NCBI GenBank assembly: GCA_003550325.1 | Contig: QKWP01001098.1 | Span: forward strand, 77,488-141,487 | Direction of reading: 5' to 3' | Length of the DNA: 64,000 nt | Source: Gigaspora rosea | Taxonomy: Eukaryota; Glomeromycota; Glomeromycetes; Diversisporales; Gigasporaceae | Shown: in pieces, positions 1 to 11,276 of the stretch | How the letters are laid out: every line of letters begins with the position of its first letter | How positions within the stretch are numbered: position 1 is the stretch's first letter | Notes under the pieces: model-generated | Seen by the model: the letters and a program-made list of their open reading frames with translations, nothing else | What the model was told of the DNA's origin: nothing | The model's database searches: none | Translations under genes and position numbers: made by a program

Positions 1-114
1 TTTGTTAGAATTAATTAATAAAAATTTGCGAATTATAAGATTTTTTAGAATTTTATTAATAAAATTCTATAAAATCTTATGATTCATAAAATTTTACTAA
101 TTTATTCTAACAAA
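1..114. repeat. Imperfect palindrome (MITE-like) at window edge
   Basis: The first ~57 bases (starting TTTGTTAGAA) are matched, with few mismatches, by the reverse complement of bases ~58-114 (ending TTCTAACAAA). This gives one long AT-rich hairpin centred near base 57. It may start before the window. No coding sequence. Confidence 0.75.
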
Positions 115-160
115 ATGCACTAAGTAAACTTGTTCAGCACCAAAAAATACATGTAAATAT

Positions 161-307
161 ATTCAGACTCAGTCAGTCTGCAGACTTCGGACCAGACCCA
201 GACCAGACTCAGACTTGATAAAAAGTCTGAATATAAAAGTCTGAGTCCGGTCCGAAAATCAGACCAGACTCAGACTTGATTAAAGTCTGGTTTGAGTCCG
301 GTCCGTA
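161..307. repeat. Cluster of short GACTCAGACT-type repeats
   Basis: Degenerate copies of AGTCTGAGTC and its complement recur in both orientations. Two ~55-base sub-blocks each carry AGACCAGACTCAGACTTGAT and then GAGTCCGGTCCG. The cluster is more GC-rich than its surroundings. TGCACTAA occurs on both sides (116-123 and 310-317), a possible 8-bp TSD, but no convincing terminal inverted repeat (TIR) joins it. Confidence 0.6.
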
Positions 308-449
308 GGTGCACTAATGGAGGGGTGGGGGTATGACCTTCTAATAAAAATAAATTACGTAATAAACGACACCTCCCTAAAATAAAATTCAATTAGACAA
401 ATGAAACAAAAAGCATAAAAATTTTAATAATAAAACTTCATTTAATTAA

Positions 450-822
450 GGGTAGGGTTTACATAGATCATTTTTCATATGATCTACATGGTAGATTGAA
501 TTTTTATGTAGTAAATAAAAATATGCTTCTAATAAAACTTTTTATTATCTGAGTCAATTTTTACCATATTTATATAATATATAGTTTAAAGTAGCATGTT
601 TATAATAGTGAAGTTGTAAGAAATGCATCTCTTTAAAAAAAATAAACTTCATATAGAATTAAATTTTCCGAGGTCACTATATGTTTTTCCTGGGTTACAC
701 GAAATTTGATAATCCTCATTAGTCGAATCATATGATGTTTATATGTAAATCATATGATATGGTTATACAAAGTTGATCTACAATCTATTTTATATGAAAA
801 TGGAAATATTGACACCCTACCC
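450..822. mobile_element. TTAA-flanked MITE, copy 1
   Basis: A 373-bp element bounded by TTAA (446-449 and 823-826). Its ends are inverted repeats: GGGTAGGGT on the left, ACCCTACCC on the right. A second copy of almost the same length lies at 40911-41285, also between TTAA sites, and a third decayed copy starts at 13821. TTAA targeting is typical of piggyBac elements, but these termini are not the classical piggyBac ones, so the superfamily is open. It carries no transposase. Confidence 0.8.
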
Positions 823-1908
823 TTAATAATCCCTTAATTTTAAGTTATTACATTAGCATATATATTGTATTAATCCCTTAATTTTCAATTATTACATTAG
901 CATATGTATTGTATTGACTTGATTACATAAAAATATAAATTAAAAATAGGAAAGCATTTACTAAAAAGAATAATGTACAATATGCATTTACTATAAATGG
1001 TCATTTTGTTTTCAAAGCGCATAAGTTTTTATTAAAATATTTGCTAATCTCTAAATATAGTATAAATAACATTTAATTTAAAAATAGAGCTAAAATTTTT
1101 AAAGCAATTGTCATGAGCAGTTTTATTAATCAAAAACAATTTCAAAAGTATTAAAAATCTAAATATAAATGTAATTCAAATAAATTAAAATAATTTTTTA
1201 AACGATAAAATTATCAAATATTTTGAATATATTCGAATTAATTAAAATATATCTGAAAATAATTAATTAATGTATATATATATTTTGACTGATTTTACAG
1301 ATTCAAATAATCACATTCCTAGTTTATTTGAAAATGATACGGGTTGAAAAGATAAATTTTGAATAATGTTAACAAAATTTTCAAATTTAATATATTTCAA
1401 TATTAGCGCAAAATTTCGAAATATTTTGAAATCATTTAAAAATAAAATTCAATAAACGAATAATAAATGAGATAAAAAGTAATAATAAATCCTTTTTTAT
1501 TTATATTTAATAATTTCCTTAATTTCAATTATTACATTAGCAAGTGTATTGTTAATTGAAAAAACTCGATTATATAAAAATATAAATAAAAAATCAGGAA
1601 TGCATTTATTAAACAAAAGAACAATACACAATATGTGTTTACTATAAATGATCATTTGTTTTCAAAGCAAATTAATTTTTATTAAAATTTCTAAATATTT
1701 TATAAATAATATTAAATTTAAAATGGAGCTAAACTTCTAAAGCAATCATCGAGAACAGTTTTATCAATTGAAAACAATTTCAAAGTATTTAAAATTTAAA
1801 TATAAATGTAATTCAAGTAAATTTAATTTTTTAATAATGATAAAATTATTAAATATTTTGAATATATTCGAATTAATTAAAATATATCTGAAAATAATTA
1901 ATTAATAT

Positions 1909-3272
1909 AAGAGAGATTGGGGTATTGTGAAGAAGTTACGATTTTCAATCTTATTACATGGTATATCAATTGAAATTGAACAATTTTAGTATTATTTAGT
2001 TGCCTTATTAAGTCAGGTCAAATGATACCAGAATTATTCGATTCTAATTACTATATTACAAAATACCTTAATTTGAATAACTTTAAAAAAAATCCAAGAA
2101 TTTTAATCTTGGGGGTATTGTAACAAATTTGGAATATATCATAATCCCGTGATCAGAATCGGATAAAACTTAAACTATTCGATTCCTCTTGATAAGAGAA
2201 TTCAAATAGTATAAATTTCATCTGATTCTGATCATGAATCACAAGATATCCTAAATTCGTCATAATATTTCTAACTATCCCTTAAACTGTAATGCAGGCA
2301 AATTTGCCCGCTTAAATTTTTTTGACTTATTATCGTAAAATTTATCTAAATTTTATTAAGCTATACCCCATATTCTCTAGACTAGAATAAAAGCGCACTA
2401 CATGCTAGTTGTCATATAGTTATTATTTTGCGAAACTTCCTCAATGGCATTCAAAAAATCGTCTAAGTATAGTTGATTTTAATATGAGATTAACAGTCAA
2501 ATTTAATAGTAAAATGGTTACTTGCATGTAACAATTATAAAGGATCTTTATGATCATCACATGAAGGCCCCTTTTATAATATAACATTAAAGTTGGCCAA
2601 AAATTCGTCATGGCCAACTTCACAGAGTCATTTTTAGGTAATACTAAGAAGATAAAGTGACAAAAAAATTCAAGCAAAATTGCATATTTTGCACCCATCG
2701 TGTGAACCTATATTATTTATTTGGATCACTTCGAATATGCAATACTGCAGCCATCAAGTGTGATGCGTGGTTTGAGATTTTAGAAACTACTTATCCGATT
2801 TGAATCGAAATTTTTATTAAAAAAAATTTTTGAGTGCCCTATTTTTGACCAAATATTTTAGCAGGCAGATTTGCTGCTAAAAATTACGGTTTAAGGGATA
2901 GTATTTTATATATTTTAATGTAAATATACAAATATCTCATGACTTCATGATTCAAATCGAGTGATTTTGTACTATTTGATTCTTCTCTATAAAAGAAATT
3001 GAATGATATAAAAATTGCTCAATTTGGATCACAGAGTCACTAGATAATTGTATTTTTACATTAAAACATATAAAGTACTATAGTTAGAGATATTGTGATA
3101 AATCAAGATATCTTGTGATTCTATGATCAGAATCGAATGAAATTTATACAATTCAAATCTATTTATTGAGAGGAATCGAATGGTTTAGGTTTCATCTGAT
3201 TCTGATCGCAGGGTCACAAGATATTCCAAATTCGTCACAATATCCCCTTCATCACAATACCCCAATTTCCCT
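1909..3272. mobile_element. Composite inverted-repeat insertion in repeat copy 2
   Basis: Repeat copy 1 reads AATTAATTAA straight into a TATATA run and TTTTGACT. Copy 2 has about 1.36 kb at this point. The ends are inverted repeats: AGAGATTGGGGTATTGTGA on the left and TCACAATACCCCAATTTCC on the right, next to TATA. Inside are further palindromes (~2151-2235, ~2903-3085, ~3095-3235) that share a core of TGATCAGAATC and CTGATTCTGATCA. No ORF. The exact TSD is hidden by the TA-rich flank. Confidence 0.7.
2274..2902. mobile_element. Nested TIR element inside the 1.9-3.3 kb insertion
   Basis: The left end ACTATCCCTTAAAC is matched by GTTTAAGGGATAGT on the right (one base differs beyond the core), giving a 629-bp unit. 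It interrupts the symmetry of the host palindrome: sequence just left of it (ATATTTCTAACTAT) is answered at ~3077-3092. An 85-codon open frame on the minus strand (2441-2698) lies inside. It is compositionally plain and not believed to be a gene. Confidence 0.6.
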
Positions 3273-4114
3273 TATATATATATTTTGACTAATTACACAG
3301 ATTCAACTGATCATATTCCCAGTTTATTTGAAATTATTGCAGGTTAAAATAATAAATTTTGAATAATGTTAAAAAATTTGCAAATTTAATATATTTCAGT
3401 ATTTGCACAATATTTCAAAATACTTCGAAACTATTTAAAAATAAAATTTAATTAGACGAGACAAAAGTATAAAAATTAAATAAAACTTTTTTATTTATAT
3501 CATATCTAATAATCTCCTTAAATACATATCATGTGTATTGTTTATTGAAAAAACTTGATTACATAAAAATATAAATCAAAAATCAGGAATGCATTTACTA
3601 AACAAAAGAATAATGCACAATATGCATTTACTATAAATGGTTATTTGTTTTCTAAGCAGATTAATTTTTAATTTAAAAATGGAGCTAAAACCTTTAAGCA
3701 ATTGTCGTGAACGGTTTTATTAACAAAAATCTAAAAATAAATGTAATTTTAGTTAATTTAAAATAATTTATTTTTTAATTAAATATAAATTAAAATATAT
3801 TTGAAAATGTTAATTGTATAGTTTTTTGATTAATTACTTTAGACGAATGTTTTTAAATAGTAAAAAAAATTTAATGAATATGCAAAAGCAATTTGATTAC
3901 ATTAGAAATTTTTTGATATTAATCAAAAATATTTAAATACAGGTGATATTTTGTATTCTCTCTCTTCATTATCATTTCTATCCATTTCATAAAAATCTAA
4001 AATATTCTAACTTTACTTATTTCGTGCATTTATTTTTACTTTTAAAACTTTTCAAACATTTCATATATTTTCGAATTAAACTTGCTATTTTATAAAATAT
4101 TCAAACTAACCCAA

Positions 4115-4285
4115 ACCTCTCTCTATCTCTCTCTTTCTATCTCTCTCTATCTCTTTCTCTCTTTATAAATATCTCTTTTTATCTCTCTTACTATCCATCT
4201 TTCTCTCTTTTTATATATCTTTCTCTCTCTATCTCTCTTTTTATCTCTCTTTCTCTCTATCTCATTCTCTCGCTTAATCTCTCTT
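4115..4285. repeat. CT-rich microsatellite
   Basis: About 170 bases of TCTC, TTTC and TATC on the plus strand. It lies ~90 bases upstream of the first exon of the broken gene at 4371, so it could once have been a promoter pyrimidine tract. That is inference only. Confidence 0.85.
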
Positions 4286-5388
4286 ATAAACTAAAATATT
4301 TAAAGCCTTTTGCATACTTTCGCAAATTTTTAAATATCCCAATTAATTTTTCGAACACTTTACAAACACAATGTTTGCTAAATTTTCAAAAAAAGTATAA
4401 CAACCCAAAAAAATCACAACAAATCAAGCTAACTTTGCTAAAATTCTTGTTGGCACTCCTGATACTGATGTAATGGAAACTAAAAGATCTGCTAAGCATT
4501 CTGTTGAATCAAGAAGATCGCCTAATATTCAAATTAGTTCGAGATATTCTGAAGGTATTTAAATTTATAAAATTTTTCTTATTTCATTAATTTACTATTT
4601 ATAATATTTCTAATTGAATTTTTTATTTAAAATTATTTTAAGAAGAGCCTAGTAATATGTAAGGAGCTATAATAGATAAGTTAATAAGCTATCTGAAAAA
4701 ATGAATCGAATTTAAAAGTGTTTATCTAAAATGGATGATAGGTTTTCAGAAAGTTTTGACTTAGCTCATGAAACCAATTTTATAAATATAATTTTTATTT
4801 ATATATCTTAATATTTTAATTTATTTAATTTAATTTAAAATAATAAAAAACTATTTTTATATATAGCAATTGGCAAAAGAGATTGCAAAGAAGTTGTTTG
4901 AATATTTAATATATCCTTCGGAAGATGAACAATGGAAAGCAACAGAAGATTTTCTTGCAAAAAATCATACTAAGTTTTATGATAGTATGACAGATAAAAA
5001 CTGGAACACATATTATAAAAAAATATTGCTTGCTCAACCAGTAAATATTTTTAATTTTGTTTTGTTTGTCTTTTTTTTTATATAATAAAAAACATTTCTA
5101 AATATTTTGAATATATTTGAAATATTTCAAATATATTCAGACTATTTAGAATAATTCATTTACTAAATATTTTGAATATATTTGAAACATTTCAAATATA
5201 TTCGAATTATTTTTTTCCTTAGGCAGTCTCGCCAAAACTTTATTAAGTTACTTATTAGAATTTACATTGAATTCTAAGTATTCTAATCTTTAAGTTCGAT
5301 ATTATTCCATCCGCCATTTCACAGATCAAATGTGACCTGCCGCACTAGTTCGTACTAATGTACAAGACTAGAGGCTGTGTTAGCCTGC

Positions 5389-7669
5389 CTAATAACCCAA
5401 CCAATCCAGTTTACAACTGTCTGAAATAACCCTTTCTATACTACATGACCATAACTCTATTACTTTATCCCAAAGGGCAGATGTAACTTCCGGTTCTCTA
5501 ACTTGTAATCCTCCTTGCTTCGATGTTTTCTCTGCGAATAATGTTGGCCTCATTTTTCTTGCTTTTCTTGAAATTAACGATTTATTCTGTCTTCTCTTGA
5601 TCAAATCTAGCTTTGCTTTTTTTGTAATCTAATCTTTCCCAATTCGCAACAACCACACATCTTGGTTTCCAAACTTCTTCATAAAAGAAATTCTAGAAAG
5701 CTACTAAAAGGACCTTTAACAAAACTCTAGCTTCTGCTGGAAACTTCAACAGTTTGACCAGTTTCTCTTCCGTGTCCTTTCTGATCAATCCTCTGATTAG
5801 AAATTCTCTAGTTTGCATAATCTCTTCATAAGTACTGCCTAAAAGTAGGCTCTCAAGTTGGCTCTCAGTAATCATGATACCTTCTTTTGCGTTTATTTCT
5901 TTTAACAAGATAGCGAATATACTTCCTTCTATTAACTTCCACTTGTGTTCTAAAGCATCACAATATTTCCACATGGCTTTGTGCTTCTACCTCATCTGTG
6001 TTGCAAAGCTTGCATGTCGTATTGCTATAAAGCATGAAAAATCTTGCCCCCAATTCTGATAAGACTAGGTGTTTCCCTTGTAAGCACTTCCAAAGAGTAC
6101 AAAGCTTCTTGCTTTTATGCATTGCATTACACCGAACTCCATTAATTTCCCGAAAATTTTTCCAAAGGAGGTTCCAACAAAATTTGCTTTCACTAATTTG
6201 TGGCTCAATCTTCCTGAAAGTTTTTGTATTTCTTAATTCTGTCCCTGTCTTTACATCCAAATCCAGCTTCAAAAAGTGTCTTACAGGGCCTTCGATCAAA
6301 AAATGCTTCCATCTCAAAGTCATACCTAGAGAAAGAGCTTGTGAAGGTACTACCACCCAATTTTCCTCTGCTGAAAGTCCTTTTTTTGCTAAAACATCTG
6401 CCCTCCTATTCCAACAATCCTTCGAATGACCTTTAACCTTAACCAAGTCTAACCTAATCTCCTTTAACCTGACTATATTTCTAATTTTACTAACTATACT
6501 AAAATTCCCTATTTTAATGAACTGACTATTTGCTAACAACCTATTGCTATTATCAATAGCTTCTATTGCAGCTAAACTATCTAAAAAAATAGACACTTTT
6601 GCTCCTATTGGGGCTACAGGACCACCAACCATATAGCTGCCAGTTCGGGGTGAGTGGAAGAAGGCCAATCTCTTATCTTCGCATATCCTTTATCTAATAT
6701 GTAAGAATTGTCGTTGCTTAATTGCAACCAACCTAGCTCCATTACCATCTTGCTGTTTGAACGATCCATACTTCGCAGTTGTAGAGAACCATCAGTATAG
6801 AAAAATAACTCTTTCTCACCACTTTCTATATTTCTAACTAAGCTTTTCTGTAGCACTGTTTCCAAAGATTCGTTAAAATTTTGCTTCTTTAAGAGCTCTA
6901 ACTCTGGACCTTCTAGTGGTGACACACTATGAAATGGGCTTTCACCTGGGTAATTTGTTGGTGATTCCATCTTGAATTTACCCGTTATTCTTTCCTGCTC
7001 CAGGTCTAATATTCTCGTTTTACCTTTTAAATAACTTTTTGGCAGTGTGCCCAAAATTTGATTTTGACCAACCTGAATTATGAAAGTTCCCTTGATACTC
7101 TTATCACTACCTTCTAGAACATTCTTTCCGCACCCACTGCATTTCTTGAGTTCCATCAGATTGGACTCTTCAAGGGTAATATTACAGTAATGCTCTCTGA
7201 GAACTTTAACCTTTTGCTTCTTCATGATTTTACAGATGCTTCTGCTTTTGTTCCTGTTTTTGACCATAATCCACTCTTTCTGTTTTTTGTCCTTTGAAAC
7301 TTCTGGGAGCAATAAGGGTAAGGCTAGTACATTTTGTGCAGCATTCGTGAAAGTTGACACCAGTTTTTTATTGCCGCTTTCTTCTAACAAAATTTTTTTC
7401 AGTTCTGAAAACTATGCCGGTTTTCTTTCTTTTCTGGTCTGGTTTCTGCAAAGCCTAAGCTGTGACCATGTAATTAATTTCTTTCCCTTTGAATAGATTA
7501 GTTGAGCTGTTGTGAACAGGTTCAATTTTTTGAGCGAGCCTGCAGTTTTTTGGTTGAAGGACCTTCCCAAAATAATGTTTAACGGAACTCCTCCTTGTTC
7601 AATCTGCCAGAGTTCTGCTTCAACGCAAACTGGAACTCCAACTCCTCTGCTTTGATCAGTGTTAGACAC
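5389..7669 (-). pseudogene. LINE RNase H domain and C-terminal Cys/His tail (broken)
   Basis: After the RT, 7669-7412 (GGVPLNIILGRSFNQKTAG) runs through one stop into 7390-6614. That stretch has a CSGC knuckle and the start of a type I RNase H: FFYTDGSL (first Asp) and HPELAAIW (Glu). A frameshift near 6640 moves the domain to 6668-5958, with FLDSLAAIEAI (Asp), KVKGHSKDCWN and RRADVLAKKG (last Asp). The DEDD set is therefore all present although the frame is broken. The 3' part has CKLCNTDEVEAQSHVEIL, a Cys/His cluster like the C-terminal zinc finger of many LINE ORF2 proteins, continuing in other frames to ~5389. Confidence 0.8.
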
Positions 7670-10139
7670 GCTATATTAAATTTCCAAATTTTTTTAATGT
7701 TATTTATACCCCCTAGTTTGCATTGCACATTTGTTACCTTTGTATCATTTAGACCCTGCCTTATCCTTAGAAATGTTAGTAACTCCTCTGTACCTGTTGT
7801 ATTGATTCGTTTGTACAAACTTAAAACTTGCTTCATGAACACCTCCTCAACCAACATTCTACAATTTCCAAAACCCCTGTGTTTAAGAAATTGGGTACTT
7901 GTTGTTAATTGTAGCTCTGCTTTATTTTTAATTAATTTCAAAAAGGGTCTCTGAATTTTCTGCAACTCCTGCTTGTTTAGTCTTGCTACTTGCAACATGT
8001 AGCTCAATTTTGGAATTATGCAAATATTATTCAGGTACGCTAATTGCCTCCAAGTTAATTTTTTAGGAAAAAGGCTTAGAACCGTAGCCTTGACAATCCC
8101 TTTGGCCTTTACTTTAATATATTTTTCTTTTAACCTCGTGTTCAACCAAATTTCCAGAAATCGCATAACTGAGTTTGAACTTTCCTCTTGTATTTCTGCT
8201 TACCAAACCTCAATGTCCTTGCCGACTTATCCAGTTTTGAGTTTAATATTAACAACCTTGACTTCTTCCCATTTATGCATATATTATTGATGTGAAAGAA
8301 TTCTTCTGCTATTTCAATTACCTTCTCTATATGTTCCTTGGATTGAGCAATCCATGTTGTATCATCCGTATAAGCTAGAACTTCCTGCTGCAGCTCTAGC
8401 TTCTTGAATTGGTTAGATACAATATTTTGGGATATTTCATTTCCACTACATAGCTGAGGGAGACATCTTCCTGAATTCGTTCAATTAGGGGGTTATAAAA
8501 AACTCGCCACAGCTGTGGCGAGATCACTTTGGCCTGATTAATCTCATCTGGAATGACAAATGAATCTGTATTACCATATGAAGTTATAATACTTGACTCT
8601 CTGTTTTGAAATAGTTGTACCATAAACTCTATTTCTTTGGGCAGAATTTTAATACGGTTAAGCGCTGCTCTCAGCATATTAAGCGAGACCAAATCAAACA
8701 CTTTCTGCATATCCTGAAATAAAACTCAGAGATCTTTACCGTTAGTGTGAGTATTTTCTAGAATCGCATTTAGCACATGTATTGGGCTTTTAGTTGAACT
8801 TCCTAGCAGGCCAGCGAAGTTCGGATCTCTCAGAACATTTTTGCTAATCAATGTTCCCGCAAGTCTCTCTGTATAAACCTTGGTCAAACACTTTCAAAAT
8901 GTCTCTAACATGGCTATTGGACGGACGTTCGCTAACGAATAGTTCCAATCCTTTTCTTTAGGTATTAGATATAGGGATGCCAATTTCCATTTTATAGGCA
9001 CTACACCTAACTGTAGACAAAGTGACAAGAACTTTCTTAAGACTTGCTGTGCTGTAGCACTGGCCACCTTTATCAAAGTATAAGTAATGCCTGAACGACC
9101 CAGAGCTGAACTACACTTTAATTTCTTAAGCATGTTTGCCCACTCCTCTTCAAGAATTTCCTTATCCAAATCTGCATACCAACTCATCTGAATTGCTGCC
9201 CTGGGTTCATAAACATCTTGCCAACCTTGACTAATTTGACCTTTTTCATCCAACCTAGCCTGCCTTTTTCTGAATTGATTTTGAAAGTGCATTCGTGTTT
9301 TATCCAAAACTTGCTCCAGACTCGAGATTAGGTGTGTATATAATCCCTCCTTCTCTATTAACTTGTCCAGCTTAATCTTCCTAAAGGGCCTGTCTAGCAG
9401 ACTTGCAATCATCTTCCTCTGATTAGAATTAATCATCTTGCAGCACTCTCTAACTCTATCATTAATTTCCTTATTTGTCAAAATTTCAATTTCTTTTCTG
9501 TTTCTTTCTTTTATAATCTTCTACCAACCTTTTAAATCCAACAATGCCTCTTCCGTCCATACTTCATCTGCCTTTCGTATATCTATCTGCAAAGTTTTGT
9601 TAATATTCTCAATCGTTAAATTAAAGTCTTCTTTCTTGATCTCATCTATAGGATTACCCAAACTATCTCTAATGTGTCTTGACCATCTGCTTAATTGCAC
9701 AATTGGCCTATATAGATAAATTCGATTAAACGTTCTGTCAATGCTGTGCATGATGTTCGATACCTTTTTCTTTGGTAGAGTCTTATTGGCTGACTCAATT
9801 ATTGATCTCTCAATTACGGCCCAAATTTCATCTAGATGGTTTTGCCCATTTCCAATCTCTGGCTGGTTTCTGATTGAGCTTATGACATTCTTATTTTTTA
9901 ATATCTTGTTTAGCTCCGATTTAAAATTTTCCCAATCCTCTTTCTTTGCCTCTTCATACATGAAGATCATTCTTTTAAAACCTCTCTGTTCAACCTTCAC
10001 TATACTTAAGCTTGCTGTGAGATGACTTAAATCGAGGCATGCATATATAGTACTATAATCACTTTCTGTCGTTGTACCTATATCGCATATCCTGGCATCT
10101 ACAAGACCGCAGCAAAGCCTTTCAAAACCCACACCTGAT
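7579..10139 (-). pseudogene. LINE endonuclease tail and reverse transcriptase (broken)
   Basis: Positions 10139-9521 encode the end of an EEP endonuclease (IYACLDLSHLTAS) and linker, up to a single in-frame TAG. The same frame then continues (9481-8894) into the RT fingers, including SALGRSGITYTLIK and LIPKEKDWNYSLANVRPIA. After a TGA it continues through KCLTKVYTERLAGTLI and, past another TGA, MQKVFDLVSLNML (8710-8396). The catalytic box reads LAYTDDTTW near 8355-8378, in a different frame, so both aspartates survive but the usual YADD is YTDD. A further frame change leads to the thumb/connection region (8166-7579: FLEIWLNTRLKEK and YLNNICIIPKLSYMLQVARL). The TGA stops sit where CGA or TGG would be expected. 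The open frames on the other strand here are shadows. Confidence 0.85.
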
Positions 10140-10592
10140 ATATTCAAATAATTTAGAACATTTTATTTACTTAAAATAAATTATATTTTTAGCTTTTAAA
10201 ACAGTATCGTTCTTTGCGAAGTGCTTTGACGATACATGTAAAGGATGCAATGTTTTCTGTGTTTGGCGAAAGCCAATTGGATTCAATAAATACAAATGCA
10301 ACTCCTACAGATGTTTCAGAGTCGAAAGCTTCTACCAAAATGAAAGAATGTTTTCAGAAGCTTTTTACAGCGATATTCTCTGACCCAAATGATATATACA
10401 TGTTCAGGATCCTAAGCAAGATGTGGCCGGACAAGTAACCGACCAATATTAAAATAGTATATGCAATTGCAGTATGCCAAATAATGTTGAACGATTATTA
10501 TGAGAAGTTAACAATGTCTAAAAATACTGTTAAGAATAGACTTAGAAGAAATTTGGTATGTGATTAATATATAATAAATTATTAAAAGCAAA

Positions 10593-10908
10593 GAGTTTTG
10601 CTAAATCTTACGAGCGGTAATCATTACCGCTCATATGTTCAACCAATTAGATCGTAGGATCTTGTGTAACCAAAACAAAAACAAAAAATAATGAAAACTA
10701 AGAAAAAATCTAAAAACTTTAGACAACAAAATATTTTACTATGATAACTTATCTTCAGGCACTAAGTAAAAGTTTTTAGCGCAAAATTTTACTATAATAT
10801 GCCTTTCTAACCCTAATCCTAACCCTAACCATAAACCCTAATTTTAGTTTTTTAAAAAGTTTATTATAGAGTGGTAACGATCACCGCCGGTGAGATTTAG
10901 TAAAATTC
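10593..10908. mobile_element. MULE-like MITE with 9-bp TSD
   Basis: A 316-bp element flanked by the perfect 9-bp direct repeat AAAAGCAAA (10584-10592 and 10909-10917). The TIRs are ~38 bases long and start GAGTTTTGCTAAATCT on the left and GAATTTTACTAAATCT on the right (reverse complement). A 9-bp TSD with long TIRs is the Mutator signature. Inside lie the perfect palindrome GAGCGGTAATCATTACCGCTC (10612-10632) and a telomere-like run CCTAACCCTAACC (~10811-10830). No coding capacity. It sits just downstream of exon 4 of the broken gene. Confidence 0.85.
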
Positions 10909-10917
10909 AAAAGCAAA

Positions 10918-11276
10918 AACAAAATATTTAAATATTTTTAAACATATTTGAAATATTACAAAATTTTTAAAAATAAAAAAAGAGCTTTTCTAATAACCAG
11001 CCTGGATAATTTTATTAAAAATCATTCCTACCTATATATATTGTATAACATAAACACCTCCAAGTTTGTTTATTATATAAACAAGTTAAAGCGTCAGGTT
11101 AATGCAGGGGGTTATAAAATAGTACGGATGTAAATGAGGGAAAAATTTAAGGATAAAGAAAATAAGTGAAAAAGTGGCAAATTTTGAAAGTTGGTACAGT
11201 AATAAATAAAAAGTACGTGGGTGATATAAAGAGGTTAGCAGGAGATAAGAAGATAATAAAGTAGTAGGAATAAGAG
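10918..11276. other. AT-rich interval, no supported gene
   Basis: Contains a 61-codon plus-strand open frame (10948-11133) rich in Lys/Ile/Tyr that I do not believe, because its composition only mirrors the DNA. Nothing else was recognised. Confidence 0.5.

Larger units (their letters stand above)
827..3800. repeat. ~0.6-kb repeat in three tandem copies
   Basis: The phrase CATTAGCATATGTATTG followed by CTTGATTACATAAAAATA recurs at ~893, ~1530 and ~3530, each time followed by the same ~500 bases, including GCATTTACTATAAATGG. Once the insertion at 1909-3272 is subtracted, the period is about 610-635 bases. No coding sequence is seen. Copy 2 is split by that insertion. Confidence 0.7.
5213..10139 (-). 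mobile_element. 5'-truncated non-LTR retrotransposon (LINE)
   Basis: Minus-strand element with, in order, the C-terminal end of an endonuclease/exonuclease/phosphatase domain, a reverse transcriptase, a type I RNase H and a C-terminal Cys/His segment. The 5' end starts inside the endonuclease domain, as expected from incomplete reverse transcription. The 3' end finishes in a short A-rich tract at 5213-5220. Flanking ATATTCGAATTATTT (5198-5212) and ATATTCAAATAATTT (10140-10154) match at 13 of 15 bases and are a likely TSD. At least two frameshifts and several stops show it is dead. It sits in an intron of the host gene, in antisense orientation. Confidence 0.9.
4371..10555 (+). pseudogene. Broken multi-exon hypothetical gene split by a LINE
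   Basis: I do not recognise the family. Exon 1 (4371-4554) opens with ATG and stays in one frame except for a TAA at codon 10. It is Lys/Ser-rich and ends at GTATTT. A decayed exon (~4643-4790) has short coding pieces (EKMNRI, KMDDRFSESFDLAHE) with stops. Exon 3 (4867-5040, preceded by ATATAG and followed by GTAAAT) encodes 58 residues containing AKEIAKKLFEYLIYPSEDEQ. Exon 4 (10205-10555, preceded by AACAG and followed by GTATG) encodes 117 codons with one in-frame TAA at 10436, after which the frame continues (TNIKIVYAIAVCQIM). The intron between exons 3 and 4 holds the 4.9-kb LINE. The frame continuity between stops shows a formerly real gene. The two TAA stops could each come from CAA by a C-to-T change. 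Confidence 0.7.

Noticed and set aside
5874..10025. Plus-strand frames across the LINE
   Set aside because: They lie antisense to recognisable endonuclease, RT and RNase H domains and are shadows.
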